Source of the DNA: Methylobacterium soli
GTDB taxonomy: Bacteria > Pseudomonadota > Alphaproteobacteria > Rhizobiales > Beijerinckiaceae
Assembly (NCBI RefSeq): GCF_008806385.1
Contig: NZ_VZZK01000005.1
Location: 124,001 to 188,000, forward strand
Length of the DNA: 64,000 nt
Reading direction: 5' to 3'
Shown here: positions 46,764 through 54,877 of the stretch, piece by piece
How positions within the stretch are numbered: position 1 is the first letter of the stretch
How the letters are laid out: every line of letters starts with the position of its first letter
Translations under genes and position numbers: made by a program
The notes under the pieces: model-generated
Databases searched by the model: none
Seen by the model: the letters and a program-made list of their open reading frames with translations, nothing else
Told to the model about the DNA's origin: nothing

Positions 46764-47474
46764 CGGGGCCTCCTCGTCATCCGGCTCCGTCAGGCCGAGC
46801 CGCTGCAGCACCGCCAGGGCGAGCGGGCGGGTGATGCGCCGGCCGCGCCCGAGGGCGTCCCGGTCGAGCTCGGCCACCACCTCGCGGGCGCGGGCGAGCG
46901 AGCGGTCGATGCGAAGCGCCAGCGCCTCGACCACGCTGAGATCCACCACCAGCTGGCGATCCACGAAGAGCTTGACGATCACCGCCCGCAACAGGGCGTC
47001 GTCGGGCGGCAGGATCGCGGCGCCCGGCGCGAGGCGCAGGCGCGAGCGCAGGTCCGGCGTGGCGAGGCCGAGAGCGTCGACACCCTGGGCGCTGGTCAGC
47101 AGCACGGGGCAGCGGCGCTCGCGGGCGAGGTTGAGCAGGTGGAACAGCGCCGCTTCGTCCCGGTTCCCGGCCCTGTCGATATCCTCGATCACGAGGGCGC
47201 CGTTCGAGATCAGGTGCGTGACGTCGCTCCCGGCGATCTCGGCGGCGGAGACCGTCCAGGCATGGGCGCGCGTCGCCCAGATCGAGGCGAGATGGCTCTT
47301 GCCGCTGCCCGGCGGCCCGGTGAGCACCAGCACCGTGTCGGGCCAGTCGGGCCAGGACTCGATCAGGCCGTAGGCCGCCTCGTTTGCCGGGCCGACCAGA
47401 AAGTCCTCGCGGCCGAAGCGCGGATCGAGAGGCAGGTCGAAGGCGAGCTGTTTGGGGGGAGCGTTCTCGCGCAT
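46743..47474 (-). CDS. hdaA: HdaA-like regulatory inactivator of DnaA
   Basis: A 243-residue AAA+ protein without DnaA's DNA-binding domain. The N-terminal PPKQLAFDLPLDPRFGRED includes the QL-x-FDLP clamp-binding motif, then VLVLTGPPGSGKSHLASIWA (Walker A), ALVIEDIDRAG (Walker B) and an arginine-bearing LRSRL sensor region. HdaA binds the loaded sliding clamp and promotes hydrolysis of DnaA-ATP. The ATG is chosen to place the clamp motif at the N-terminus. It lies between the permease and ppk, the usual alphaproteobacterial order. Confidence 0.9.
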   Translation of the reverse strand: MRENAPPKQLAFDLPLDPRFGREDFLVGPANEAAYGLIESWPDWPDTVLVLTGPPGSGKSHLASIWATRAHAWTVSAAEIAGSDVTHLISNGALVIEDIDRAGNRDEAALFHLLNLARERRCPVLLTSAQGVDALGLATPDLRSRLRLAPGAAILPPDDALLRAVIVKLFVDRQLVVDLSVVEALALRIDRSLARAREVVAELDRDALGRGRRITRPLALAVLQRLGLTEPDDEEAPDDAARN

Positions 47475-47562
47475 GCGGCTCTCAGTCTGGGCCTCGCGGC
47501 GGGCGGGTTCAAGGGCGCCGTTCCGCGCCGGCGTTCCGGAATGCCGCAATCCCCTGCCGCGC

Positions 47563-48654
47563 TCACGGCTCGCGGCGCGGGAGCAGCACCGGCTCGTCGG
47601 CATGGTAGAGCTCGCTCTGCAGGTAGCGCCGCAGGACGAAGCGCACGATCACGCCGATCGAGGCCGCCACCGGCACCGCCAGGAGCAGGCCGAGGAACCC
47701 GAACAGGGAGCCGAAGGCGAGGAGCGCGAACATCAGCCAGACCGGATGCAGGCCGACGGAATCGCCGACGAGCTTGGGCGAGATGATGTTGCCCTCGAGG
47801 AACTGCCCGACGAGGAAGACCCCGATGGTGAGGCCGAGATGCAGCCAGTCGGAGCCTGGCCAGAACTGCACCAGGGCCACCCCCACCGAGAGCAGGAAAC
47901 CCGTGAGCGTGCCGACATACGGAATGAAGGTGAGGAAGCCCGCGATCAGGCCGATCAGGACGCCGAAATTCAGCCCGACCAGCCAGAGGCCGACGGCGTA
48001 GAAGGTGCCGAGGATCACGCAGACCAGGGTCTGCCCGCGCACGAAGCCCGTGATGGCGGCGTCGATCTCGCGGCCGAGGCGCCGCACCGTCGCCCGCTGC
48101 CGCGGCGGGACCCAGCCGTCGATCTTGCCCATCATCCGGTCCCAGTCGAGGAGGATGTAGAAGGCGACGACCGGGGTTACCACGAGGAGCGAGGCGATGG
48201 AGATCAGCGCCTGGCTCCCCGACCAGATCGACTTGAGGAAGGCCAGGAGCCAGGCGCCCCCCTGCGCCGCGAGGGTGCCGACGGAGGATTGCAGCTCGCT
48301 GAGCACGTCGGCACCGCCGACCTTCTGGAGCAGCGGCCCCGCCCGCTCGGCCAGGATGCCCTGGAGCCGCGACACCATGGCGGGCAGGCTCGTGATCAGG
48401 GCCGCGACCTGGTTGGCCGCGAGCGGCACCACGATCAGCAGCGTCACCACGAGGGCGACGACGAACAGGGCGAGGATCAGGAGGCTCGCGGCGAGCCGCC
48501 CGAGGCCGAGGCGCTCGAGCCGGTCGGCCAGGGGATCGAGCAGGTAGGCGAGCGCGATGCCGGCCACGAAGGGGAGCAGCACGTCGCGCAGCATGTAGAG
48601 GAGGAGGATCAGCACCGCGAGCGCCGTCAACCCGATCACCGCCCTGGCCCGCAT
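47563..48654 (-). CDS. AI-2E family transporter (PerM-like permease)
   Basis: A 363-residue membrane protein with about eight hydrophobic segments. LLPFVAGIALAYLLDPLADRLERLG is the N-terminal signature (first 20 residues being enough to assign it). PVVAFYILLDWDRMMGKI and FLTFIPYVGTLTG are also characteristic. The family includes sodium-proton antiporters and proposed autoinducer exporters, so the substrate is open. It is 72 bp after pgsA and 88 bp before hdaA. Confidence 0.9.
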   Translation of the reverse strand: MRARAVIGLTALAVLILLLYMLRDVLLPFVAGIALAYLLDPLADRLERLGLGRLAASLLILALFVVALVVTLLIVVPLAANQVAALITSLPAMVSRLQGILAERAGPLLQKVGGADVLSELQSSVGTLAAQGGAWLLAFLKSIWSGSQALISIASLLVVTPVVAFYILLDWDRMMGKIDGWVPPRQRATVRRLGREIDAAITGFVRGQTLVCVILGTFYAVGLWLVGLNFGVLIGLIAGFLTFIPYVGTLTGFLLSVGVALVQFWPGSDWLHLGLTIGVFLVGQFLEGNIISPKLVGDSVGLHPVWLMFALLAFGSLFGFLGLLLAVPVAASIGVIVRFVLRRYLQSELYHADEPVLLPRREP

Positions 48655-48726
48655 CCCAAGATCCTCTCCGGGCCGTCCGGCCCTCGTCCCGGCCGGCGCG
48701 CAGGCCGGGAGCGATCCAGCCCCCGA

Positions 48727-49272
48727 TCAAGGCCGCGCCGGCCCCGACCCCATGTGCTGCAGCCAGACCCTCAGGTAAAGCGCCGCCGTCAGGACCGTGA
48801 GCGCGGCGACCCCCACCGCGGCGGCCGCCTCGAAGCCGCCGAGGCTCAGCCCCGCCGCCCGGCCTCCGAGCGCGAGCGCCGCGAAGGCGATCTGCACGCC
48901 GGTATTGAGCTTGCCGAGGGCGAGCGGCCGAATCGCCAGGGGGCGGCCCATCAGCCACGCCACCAGGATGGCGGCGATCACCATGGCGTCCCGCGCCACC
49001 ACCGCGATGGCGAGCCAGCCCGGGATCGCGCCCTGCAGCGCGAGGGCGACGTAGACCGAGACGAGGAGCGCCTTGTCGGCGAGGGGATCCAGGATGGCGC
49101 CGAGTTCGCTGCGCATGGCGAACCGTTTGGCGATGAACCCATCGAGCGCGTCCGACAGGCCCGCCACCACGAATCCCGCGAAGGCGAGCCCCCACGCGCC
49201 CTGCCCGATCAGCGCGATGATGACGGGCACCAGGATGATCCGCCCGATGGTGATGAGGTTCGGGATGGTCAT
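48727..49272 (-). CDS. pgsA: CDP-alcohol phosphatidyltransferase (PgsA-like)
   Basis: A 181-residue membrane enzyme with about five hydrophobic segments. The family motif is SDALDGFIAKRF followed by GAILDPLADK; the motif normally has Ala-Arg where this has Ala-Lys-Arg. The start MTIPNLITIGRIILVPVIIA fits phosphatidylglycerophosphate synthase or a related cardiolipin synthase. It is divergent from purM. Confidence 0.85.
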   Translation of the reverse strand: MTIPNLITIGRIILVPVIIALIGQGAWGLAFAGFVVAGLSDALDGFIAKRFAMRSELGAILDPLADKALLVSVYVALALQGAIPGWLAIAVVARDAMVIAAILVAWLMGRPLAIRPLALGKLNTGVQIAFAALALGGRAAGLSLGGFEAAAAVGVAALTVLTAALYLRVWLQHMGSGPARP

Positions 49273-49590
49273 GGACGCCTATGCGGTCGGCCTCGTCTCC
49301 GGGATCCGGACATCGTCGGTGCCCCCGGGCCGCCGCGAACCAGCATGATGGCATCGGCCCGGGAAATCAGCACCGCCTCGCGGGGAAAATGGCATGTGCT
49401 GCCGCCCGCGCCCGGATCGCACGGGCGGCGGAAGACCGCAGCGCGTCGTCGAGCACCCTTGTGCGGGGCGACCCAGGGGATCGGATCTCGTCGGGCCGGC
49501 GAAGCGATGTGAGGGCGCGACTCGCCCTCGCGGGCGCGAGCCTATAGAGGAACCGCGAGGTCGCGGCAGCGAGCGACGAGGACAGCGGGC
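49273..49590. other. Divergent intergenic region pgsA / purM
   Basis: These 318 bp carry no credible gene. They should contain both promoters. I find no clear hexamers, purine riboswitch or operator; the sequence is GC-rich throughout. Confidence 0.4.
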
Positions 49591-50658
49591 ATGACGGCCG
49601 AGCGCAACGAGGGCATGACCTACGCGGGAGCAGGCGTCGACATCGACGCCGGCAACGCCATGGTGGAGACGATCAAGCCGCTGGTGCGGGCGACGCGCCG
49701 GCCGGGGGCGGATGCCGAGATCGGCGGCTTCGGCGGCCTGTTCGACCTGAAGGCCGCGGGTTTCCGGGATCCGATTCTGGTGGCGGCCAATGACGGCGTC
49801 GGCACCAAGGTGAAGATCGCCATAGAGACCGGGCGCCACGACACGATCGGCATCGACCTCGTGGCGATGTGCGTGAACGACATCATCGTGCAGGGCGCCG
49901 AGCCCCTGTTCTTCCTCGATTATTTCGCGACCGCCAAGCTCGTGCCCGGCGTCGGCGCCGACATCGTGCGGGGCATCGCGGCGGGCTGCCGCCAGGCCGG
50001 CTGCGCCCTGATCGGCGGCGAGACCGCCGAGATGCCGGGCCTCTATGACGGGCAGGATTACGATCTCGCCGGATTCTCGGTCGGCGCGGCCGAGCGGGGC
50101 ACGCTGCTGCCGCGCGACGGCATCGCCCCGGGCGACGTCGTGCTCGGCCTCGCCTCCTCGGGGGTCCACTCGAACGGCTTCTCGCTGGTGCGCCGGATCG
50201 TCGAGAGGACCGGGCTCGGCTGGGACGCGCCCGCGCCCTTCTGGCCGGGGCGCTCCCTCGGCGAGGCGCTGCTCGAGCCGACCCGGATCTACGTGAAGCC
50301 GCTCCTGGCGGCCCTGAAGGTCAATGACGGGATCAAGGCGCTCGCCCACATCACGGGCGGGGGCTTTCCCGACAACCTTCCGCGCGTGCTGCCGGACGGC
50401 GTCGGCATCTCGATCGATCTCGACGCGGTGCGGCCCCCGCCGGTCTTCGGCTGGCTCGCGCGCGAGGGCGGCGTCGCCGAGGCCGAGATGCTGCGCACCT
50501 TCAATTGCGGCATCGGCATGGTCGTGGTCAGTGCCCCCGACAAGGCCGAGGCGGTGGAGGCGGCGCTGGCGCAGGCCGGCGAGGCGCCCGTCCGGCTCGG
50601 GCGCATCACCGAGCGCGGGCCCGAGCCCGTCACCTTCACGGGCAGCCTCGCGCTCTGA
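49591..50658 (+). CDS. purM: Phosphoribosylformylglycinamidine cyclo-ligase
   Basis: A 355-residue AIR synthetase of purine synthesis. [60 protein letters not shown] and [13 protein letters not shown] are the standard motifs. The ATG at 49591 is used; an ATG at 49615 (MTYAGAG) is close to the family core. It overlaps purN by one base, forming a purMN operon. Confidence 0.96.
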   Translation: MTAERNEGMTYAGAGVDIDAGNAMVETIKPLVRATRRPGADAEIGGFGGLFDLKAAGFRDPILVAANDGVGTKVKIAIETGRHDTIGIDLVAMCVNDIIVQGAEPLFFLDYFATAKLVPGVGADIVRGIAAGCRQAGCALIGGETAEMPGLYDGQDYDLAGFSVGAAERGTLLPRDGIAPGDVVLGLASSGVHSNGFSLVRRIVERTGLGWDAPAPFWPGRSLGEALLEPTRIYVKPLLAALKVNDGIKALAHITGGGFPDNLPRVLPDGVGISIDLDAVRPPPVFGWLAREGGVAEAEMLRTFNCGIGMVVVSAPDKAEAVEAALAQAGEAPVRLGRITERGPEPVTFTGSLAL

Positions 50659-51314
50659 TGGCGGGTTCGCGCAAGACCCGCGTGGCGATCCTGATCTCGG
50701 GTCGCGGCTCAAACATGGTGTCGCTGATCGAGGCCGCGAAGGCGCCCGATTTCCCGGCCGAGATCGTTCTCGTGCTGGCCAACCGGCCGGCGGCCGGCGG
50801 CCTGGCGCATGCGCGCGCCGAGGGCATTCCGGCCCGCGCCATCGACCACACCTCCTTCGCCGACCGGGCGCAGTTCGACGCCGCGCTCCACGCCGCGCTC
50901 ACGGCCGAGGATATCGACCTCGTCTGCCTTGCGGGCTTCATGCGGATCTTCACGCCGGGCTTCGTCGAGGCCTGGGCCGGGCGGATGCTGAACATCCACC
51001 CCTCGCTGCTGCCGCTGTTCCGGGGCACGCACACCCACAGGCAGGCCCTCGATGCGGGCGTGCGGCTGCATGGCTGCACGGTGCATTACGTGGTGCCGGA
51101 ACTCGATGCCGGCCCGATCGTGGCGCAGGCGGCGGTGCCGGTGCGGTCCGGCGACGACCCGGACAGCCTCGCGGCCCGGGTCATCGTGCAGGAGCACAGG
51201 CTCTACCCGGCGGCCCTGGCGCTGGTGGCGGGCGGACGGGCCCGTCTCGAAGGCGATCGGGTGCTGTTCGCGGGCGATGCCGCACCGGCCGACGGGGCGC
51301 TGCTCAGCCTGTAG
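50658..51314 (+). CDS. purN: Phosphoribosylglycinamide formyltransferase
   Basis: A 218-residue enzyme transferring a formyl group from formyl-tetrahydrofolate to GAR. VAILISGRGSNMVSLIEAA opens the protein, CLAGFMRIFTPGFVEAW and MLNIHPSLLPLFRGTHTHRQAL hold the catalytic Asn-His, and LHGCTVHYVVPELDAGPI carries the catalytic Asp. It is coupled to purM (TGATG). Confidence 0.96.
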   Translation: MAGSRKTRVAILISGRGSNMVSLIEAAKAPDFPAEIVLVLANRPAAGGLAHARAEGIPARAIDHTSFADRAQFDAALHAALTAEDIDLVCLAGFMRIFTPGFVEAWAGRMLNIHPSLLPLFRGTHTHRQALDAGVRLHGCTVHYVVPELDAGPIVAQAAVPVRSGDDPDSLAARVIVQEHRLYPAALALVAGGRARLEGDRVLFAGDAAPADGALLSL

Positions 51315-51321
51315 GATGCAA

Positions 51322-51343
51322 CCGGAGGGCCGGGGCCCTCCGG
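51322..51343. terminator. Short hairpin between purN and a convergent gene
   Basis: A perfect 10-bp stem CCGGAGGGCC/GGCCCTCCGG with a 2-base loop, 8 bp after the purN stop. There is no T-run, so a terminator role is only probable. Confidence 0.5.
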
Positions 51344-51353
51344 CGCGCGGGGA

Positions 51354-51719
51354 TCAGACCGGGCGCTGCAGCTTGCAGCTGTCGAGGGCCGAGAGCGCCT
51401 TGGCGCGGGCCGAATCGTTGAAGTAGCCCGTGGTGCGGTAGGCCTCGATCTCGGATTCGTCGAGGTTGCGCAGGGTCTGCCGCGCGTAGCAGCCGCAGGG
51501 ACGCTCCAGGGAGGCTTCCGGGGCGTTGGTCAGGCGGGCCTGGACGACCGCGCAGGCGTGGCGCACGCGGCCCTCGAGATTGGCCTTCGGGGCGGTGCGG
51601 AGTGCCGGGTCGGGCTGGTACTGCTCGAAGGGCGCCGAGGAGCCGCCCGCGAGGGCGGCGGTGGCGCCGAGGGCGATGAGGCCGGCGGCGATCAGCGTGG
51701 AGAGGCGGCGGGTCGTCAT
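51354..51719 (-). CDS. Uncharacterised periplasmic four-Cys protein
   Basis: A 121-residue protein with a signal peptide (residues 1-24, ALA-GG). Cysteines lie at 56, 75, 77 and 115, with ASLERPCGCYARQTLRNL holding the C-x-C pair. The arrangement, including SL-x-R-x-C-x-C and a downstream Tyr/Thr-Gly segment, recalls the protein at the end of the pqq operon (25693). It is convergent with purN and 191 bp upstream, on the same strand, of ndk's downstream end. Function unknown. Confidence 0.7.
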   Translation of the reverse strand: MTTRRLSTLIAAGLIALGATAALAGGSSAPFEQYQPDPALRTAPKANLEGRVRHACAVVQARLTNAPEASLERPCGCYARQTLRNLDESEIEAYRTTGYFNDSARAKALSALDSCKLQRPV

Positions 51720-51910
51720 GAAGCGATGGGTCCGTTGGCAGGCTCAAGAAACCTTCGCCGTTGGACTCCCCGGGCGCCCCCGCCGTCAAGGGCGGCCCTG
51801 CCACACCGGGCCCCAATCGTGGCCGCGCCATCGCGGAACACCGGAGTTGGGGTGGGGTGTGGTCCGGCGGTCACCGGAAACGGGCGACCGCCGGTCCGGA
51901 TCGGGGTTCG

Positions 51911-52333
51911 TCAGCCGACGATGTCGCCGTCCTGGAAGAACTGGGCGATCTCGATCTTGGCGTTCTCGACGCTGTCCGAGCCGTGGACCGTGTTCTCGCC
52001 GACCGATTCCGAGAAGGTCTTGCGGATGGTGCCCTCGGCGGCCTGGGCCGGGTTCGTGGCGCCCATCACCTCGCGGTACTTGGCCACCGCGTTCTCGCCC
52101 TCGAGCACCTGCACTACCACGGGGCCGGAGGTCATGAAGGTGACGAGCTCGCCGAAGAAGGGGCGCTCCTTGTGGATCGCGTAGAAGGTCTCGGCCTGAG
52201 CCTGGCTCATCTGGATGCGGCGCTGACCGACGATGCGCAGGCCCGCCTTCTCGATCACGGCGTTCACCGCGCCGGTGAGGTTCCGCTTCGTCGCGTCGGG
52301 CTTCAGGATGGAGAAGGTGCGCTCGGTGGCCAT
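51911..52333 (-). CDS. ndk: Nucleoside diphosphate kinase
   Basis: A 140-residue enzyme balancing nucleoside triphosphates. [20 protein letters not shown] and the active-site His117 in [15 protein letters not shown] are diagnostic. The ATG at 52333 gives the standard N-terminus. It is probably monocistronic. Confidence 0.97.
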   Translation of the reverse strand: MATERTFSILKPDATKRNLTGAVNAVIEKAGLRIVGQRRIQMSQAQAETFYAIHKERPFFGELVTFMTSGPVVVQVLEGENAVAKYREVMGATNPAQAAEGTIRKTFSESVGENTVHGSDSVENAKIEIAQFFQDGDIVG

Positions 52334-52588
52334 GATGCGTCCGGGTTGTCTTTTGAAAACGTTCGCCGAAGCGCGCGAGCGCGCTTCGGCGCCGGGCTTA
52401 TAGCGGGCGCGGTCCCGCCCCTCAACCCGAGGCCGAAGCCCCGCAATCATGGCGCCGGCGCAACACTGCCGAAAAATCGCCTGAAAGCGACCGTTAGTTG
52501 CAGGGAACGACCCCTACCCGCTCGGCGCCGGCCCGCGACGGACACCGCCCGGCGGCAGCTCGAACCGGGTTCGCCCGCTCCCCGCAAC

Positions 52589-52623
52589 GCCTGCTTGGCA
52601 GGCGACACGCCTGCCAAGCAGGC
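52589..52623 (+). repeat. Perfect 15-bp inverted repeat before the DUF2147 gene
   Basis: Arms GCCTGCTTGGCAGGC and GCCTGCCAAGCAGGC flank the 5-base loop GACAC. The element ends 21 bp before the ATG at 52645, next to a second small pairing CCTGG/CCAGG that covers the ribosome-binding site. It could sequester the translation start or be a dispersed palindrome. Confidence 0.75.
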
Positions 52624-52644
52624 GACAGCCCTGGAGACCAGGAT

Positions 52645-53145
52645 ATGCGTATCGCCCTGACATCCGCCCTCCTCCTCGCCGGCCTCTCCGCCGCCGCGGC
52701 CGACACCGCGAAGGATCCGTCCGGGACCTGGCTCACCGAGGATGGCCGGGCCAAGATCCGGATCGACCGCTGCGGCGCCGGCCAGGCGCAGGTCTGCGGC
52801 AAGGTGGTGTGGCTCAAGATTCCGACGACGGAGAGCGGCGCGCCGCGCACCGACGTGAAGAATCCCGATCCGAAGAAGCGCTCCCGCCCGGTCCTCGGCC
52901 TGCAGCTCATCGACAGCCTCAAGCCGGACGAGAGCAAGTTCTCGGGCGAGATCTACAACATCGAGGAAGGCAAGATCTATCAGGTCAGCATCGAGCGCGA
53001 GAGCAGCTCGGAGCTCAACGTCTCGGGCTGTGTCCTGAAGGTGCTGTGCGGCTCGCAGACCTGGACCAAGGTGCCGGACGTGAACCAGCAGGCCGCGATC
53101 AGCGCCCCCGAGGCACCCGCCGCCAAGCCGGTCCCCGCTCACTAG
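52645..53145 (+). CDS. Secreted DUF2147 protein
   Basis: A 166-residue protein with a signal peptide (residues 1-19, AAA-DT). DPSGTWLTEDGRAKIRIDRC and GKVVWLKIPTTESG are typical of DUF2147, a lipocalin-like beta barrel of periplasmic proteins. Four cysteines probably form disulfides (32, 44 region and 132, 138 region). The last 20 residues are Ala/Pro-rich. Role unknown; some family members are linked to envelope stress. The ATG follows GGAGACCAGGAT. Confidence 0.85.
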   Translation: MRIALTSALLLAGLSAAAADTAKDPSGTWLTEDGRAKIRIDRCGAGQAQVCGKVVWLKIPTTESGAPRTDVKNPDPKKRSRPVLGLQLIDSLKPDESKFSGEIYNIEEGKIYQVSIERESSSELNVSGCVLKVLCGSQTWTKVPDVNQQAAISAPEAPAAKPVPAH

Positions 53146-53191
53146 GGCGCGGCCCGCCTGCCCCCCAAGCAACGGGTGCGGGCGGGCGCTC

Positions 53192-53827
53192 TCAGACGGC
53201 GCCGAGCCCGCGCTGCACGCCGGGGCGGGCCAGCACCGCGTCGAGCCAGCGCTTGACGTTGGGCAGGGTGCCGACATCGACGCCCTGCTTCTGGTGGAAC
53301 TTGGCCCAGGTCACCGTCGCCATGTCGGCGATGGAGTACTCGCCCGCGAGATAGTCCCGGTCGGCGAGGCGCTTGTCGAGGACGCCGTAGAGGCGGTGGG
53401 ATTCGGTCGAGAAGCGCTCGATGGCGTAGGGGATCTTCTCCTGCGCGTAGATCCTGAAATGATGGGCCTGGCCGAGCATCGGCCCGAACCCGGCCACCTG
53501 CCAGAACAGCCACTGGTCCACCGCGACCCGGGCCCGCTCGTCGGCCGGGTAGAAGCGGCCCGTCTTGCGCCCGAGATATTGCAGGATCGCGCCGGATTCG
53601 AAGATCGCGATCGGCTCGCCGCCGGGCCCGTCGTGATCCACGATCGCCGGGATCTTGTTGTTGGGCGAGATCGCCAGGAAATCCGGCGCCATCTGGTCGC
53701 CGCGGCCGATATTCACCGGCACCACCCGGTAGGGCAGGCCGCATTCCTCCATCATGATCGGGATCTTCCAGCCGTTCGGCGTGCTCCAGGTGTGGACGTC
53801 GATCGGTTTGCCCGTGGCGGCGGCCAT
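53192..53827 (-). CDS. Glutathione S-transferase, nu-class/YghU-like
   Basis: A 211-residue cytosolic enzyme. IDVHTWSTPNGWKIPIMMEE is the thioredoxin-fold start with Thr-Pro-Asn-Gly in place of a catalytic Tyr or Cys, as in the disulfide-reductase YghU/YfcG group. Then come PNNKIPAIVDHDGPGG, FESGAILQYLGRKTGRFYP and an all-alpha domain with YSIADMATVTWAKFHQ. I chose the ATG at 53827, since the longer frame adds an arginine-rich head. Substrate unknown. Confidence 0.9.
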   Translation of the reverse strand: MAAATGKPIDVHTWSTPNGWKIPIMMEECGLPYRVVPVNIGRGDQMAPDFLAISPNNKIPAIVDHDGPGGEPIAIFESGAILQYLGRKTGRFYPADERARVAVDQWLFWQVAGFGPMLGQAHHFRIYAQEKIPYAIERFSTESHRLYGVLDKRLADRDYLAGEYSIADMATVTWAKFHQKQGVDVGTLPNVKRWLDAVLARPGVQRGLGAV

Positions 53828-54089
53828 CTCGCGCTCCTGCCGGATGTGTCCCAAAGACCTGTCTCGACTGTCTCGCATGCCGCGGGCGGCGCGCAAGCGT
53901 GTGTCGCGCAGCTAGCCCGGATTGCCCCCGCGGCTCAAGCGACCCCGGCGCGCGCGTCACGATCGCGAGATCGCCGCCCTGGAAGCGGTGGAGAGCGGGC
54001 GCGGGTCCTTGCCCCGCCCTCGGCTTGCCGCTGTGATGCGGACCGGATACCGCCATGCTCGCGGGTTCGTGCCGATCCTCGGGGTCCCA

Positions 54090-54371
54090 ATGCTTCACCG
54101 CCTCCTCCTCGCCGCCCTCGCGGCGCCCCTCCTCCTCGCCCAGCCGGCTTCCGCGAAGGAGCCTGCCGCCAAACCGGCGGCACCGGCCGCAGCCGCGACG
54201 GCCCCGGCCGCCAAGGAGCCCACGATCGGCCAGTCCGCCGCCCGCGAGCGGCAGAAGAAGTGCGGCGCCCAGTGGCGCGGCCTCTCGGCCACCGAGAAGG
54301 CCTCCCAGGGACCGAAATGGCCGCAATATTTCAGCAAATGCGTGAAGCGCCTGAAGGAGCAGAAGGCCTGA
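54090..54371 (+). CDS. Small secreted Ala/Lys-rich protein (93 aa)
   Basis: A 93-residue protein with a signal peptide (residues 1-22, ASA-KE), an Ala/Pro linker and a basic end with two cysteines: KKCGAQWRGLSATEKASQGP and FSKCVKRLKEQKA. It is reminiscent of PsiF-like small periplasmic proteins, but the match is weak. It is upstream of the DUF4345-FUSC cluster with a 73-bp gap. The start at 54090 is taken because the signal peptide begins there. Confidence 0.65.
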   Translation: MLHRLLLAALAAPLLLAQPASAKEPAAKPAAPAAAATAPAAKEPTIGQSAARERQKKCGAQWRGLSATEKASQGPKWPQYFSKCVKRLKEQKA

Positions 54372-54444
54372 CCGGGCCGCCTGCGCGAACCGATCGGCGC
54401 TTCCGCGAGTTCTCCCGGCCGGGATACGCAGGAGCCTGCGGCGG

Positions 54445-54870
54445 ATGATCGACGAGCGGCGGTTGCTTCAGCGCGTGGTGGCGGCCGCCGCCTGCATTCC
54501 GGTGGCGGCCGGATTGTACGGGGTTCTGTTCGGGGTCAACGGCATCGCCGGGGGCGTCGAGAACGTCTCGACCGACAGCCATTTCCGCTACCTCTCGGGG
54601 CTTCTCACCGGCATCGGCATCCTGTTCTGGTTCTGCGTGCCGGGCATCGAGGGCAAGACGCGGCTGTTCCGCTTCCTCACCCTGGTGGTGGCGCTCGGCG
54701 GGCTGGCGCGGCTCCTCGGGCTCTACCTCACGGGCCTGCCCTCCCTGACCATGCTGGGGGCGCTGGGCGTCGAGCTCGGCCTGACGCCGCTGCTCTGCCT
54801 GTGGCAGGCGCGCGTCGCCGCCCGCGCGCGTTCGGGGACCGGACCCGCGCTCTCCGCGCGGGACGCGTGA
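54445..54870 (+). CDS. DUF4345 family membrane protein
   Basis: A 141-residue protein with four hydrophobic segments. STDSHFRYLSGLLTGIGILF and the next VPGIEGKTRLFRFL are the recognisable DUF4345 core. It lies 7 bp before the FUSC gene and so heads the efflux operon, although the family itself has no known transport role. Confidence 0.82.
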   Translation: MIDERRLLQRVVAAAACIPVAAGLYGVLFGVNGIAGGVENVSTDSHFRYLSGLLTGIGILFWFCVPGIEGKTRLFRFLTLVVALGGLARLLGLYLTGLPSLTMLGALGVELGLTPLLCLWQARVAARARSGTGPALSARDA

Positions 54871-54877
54871 GGCTCCG

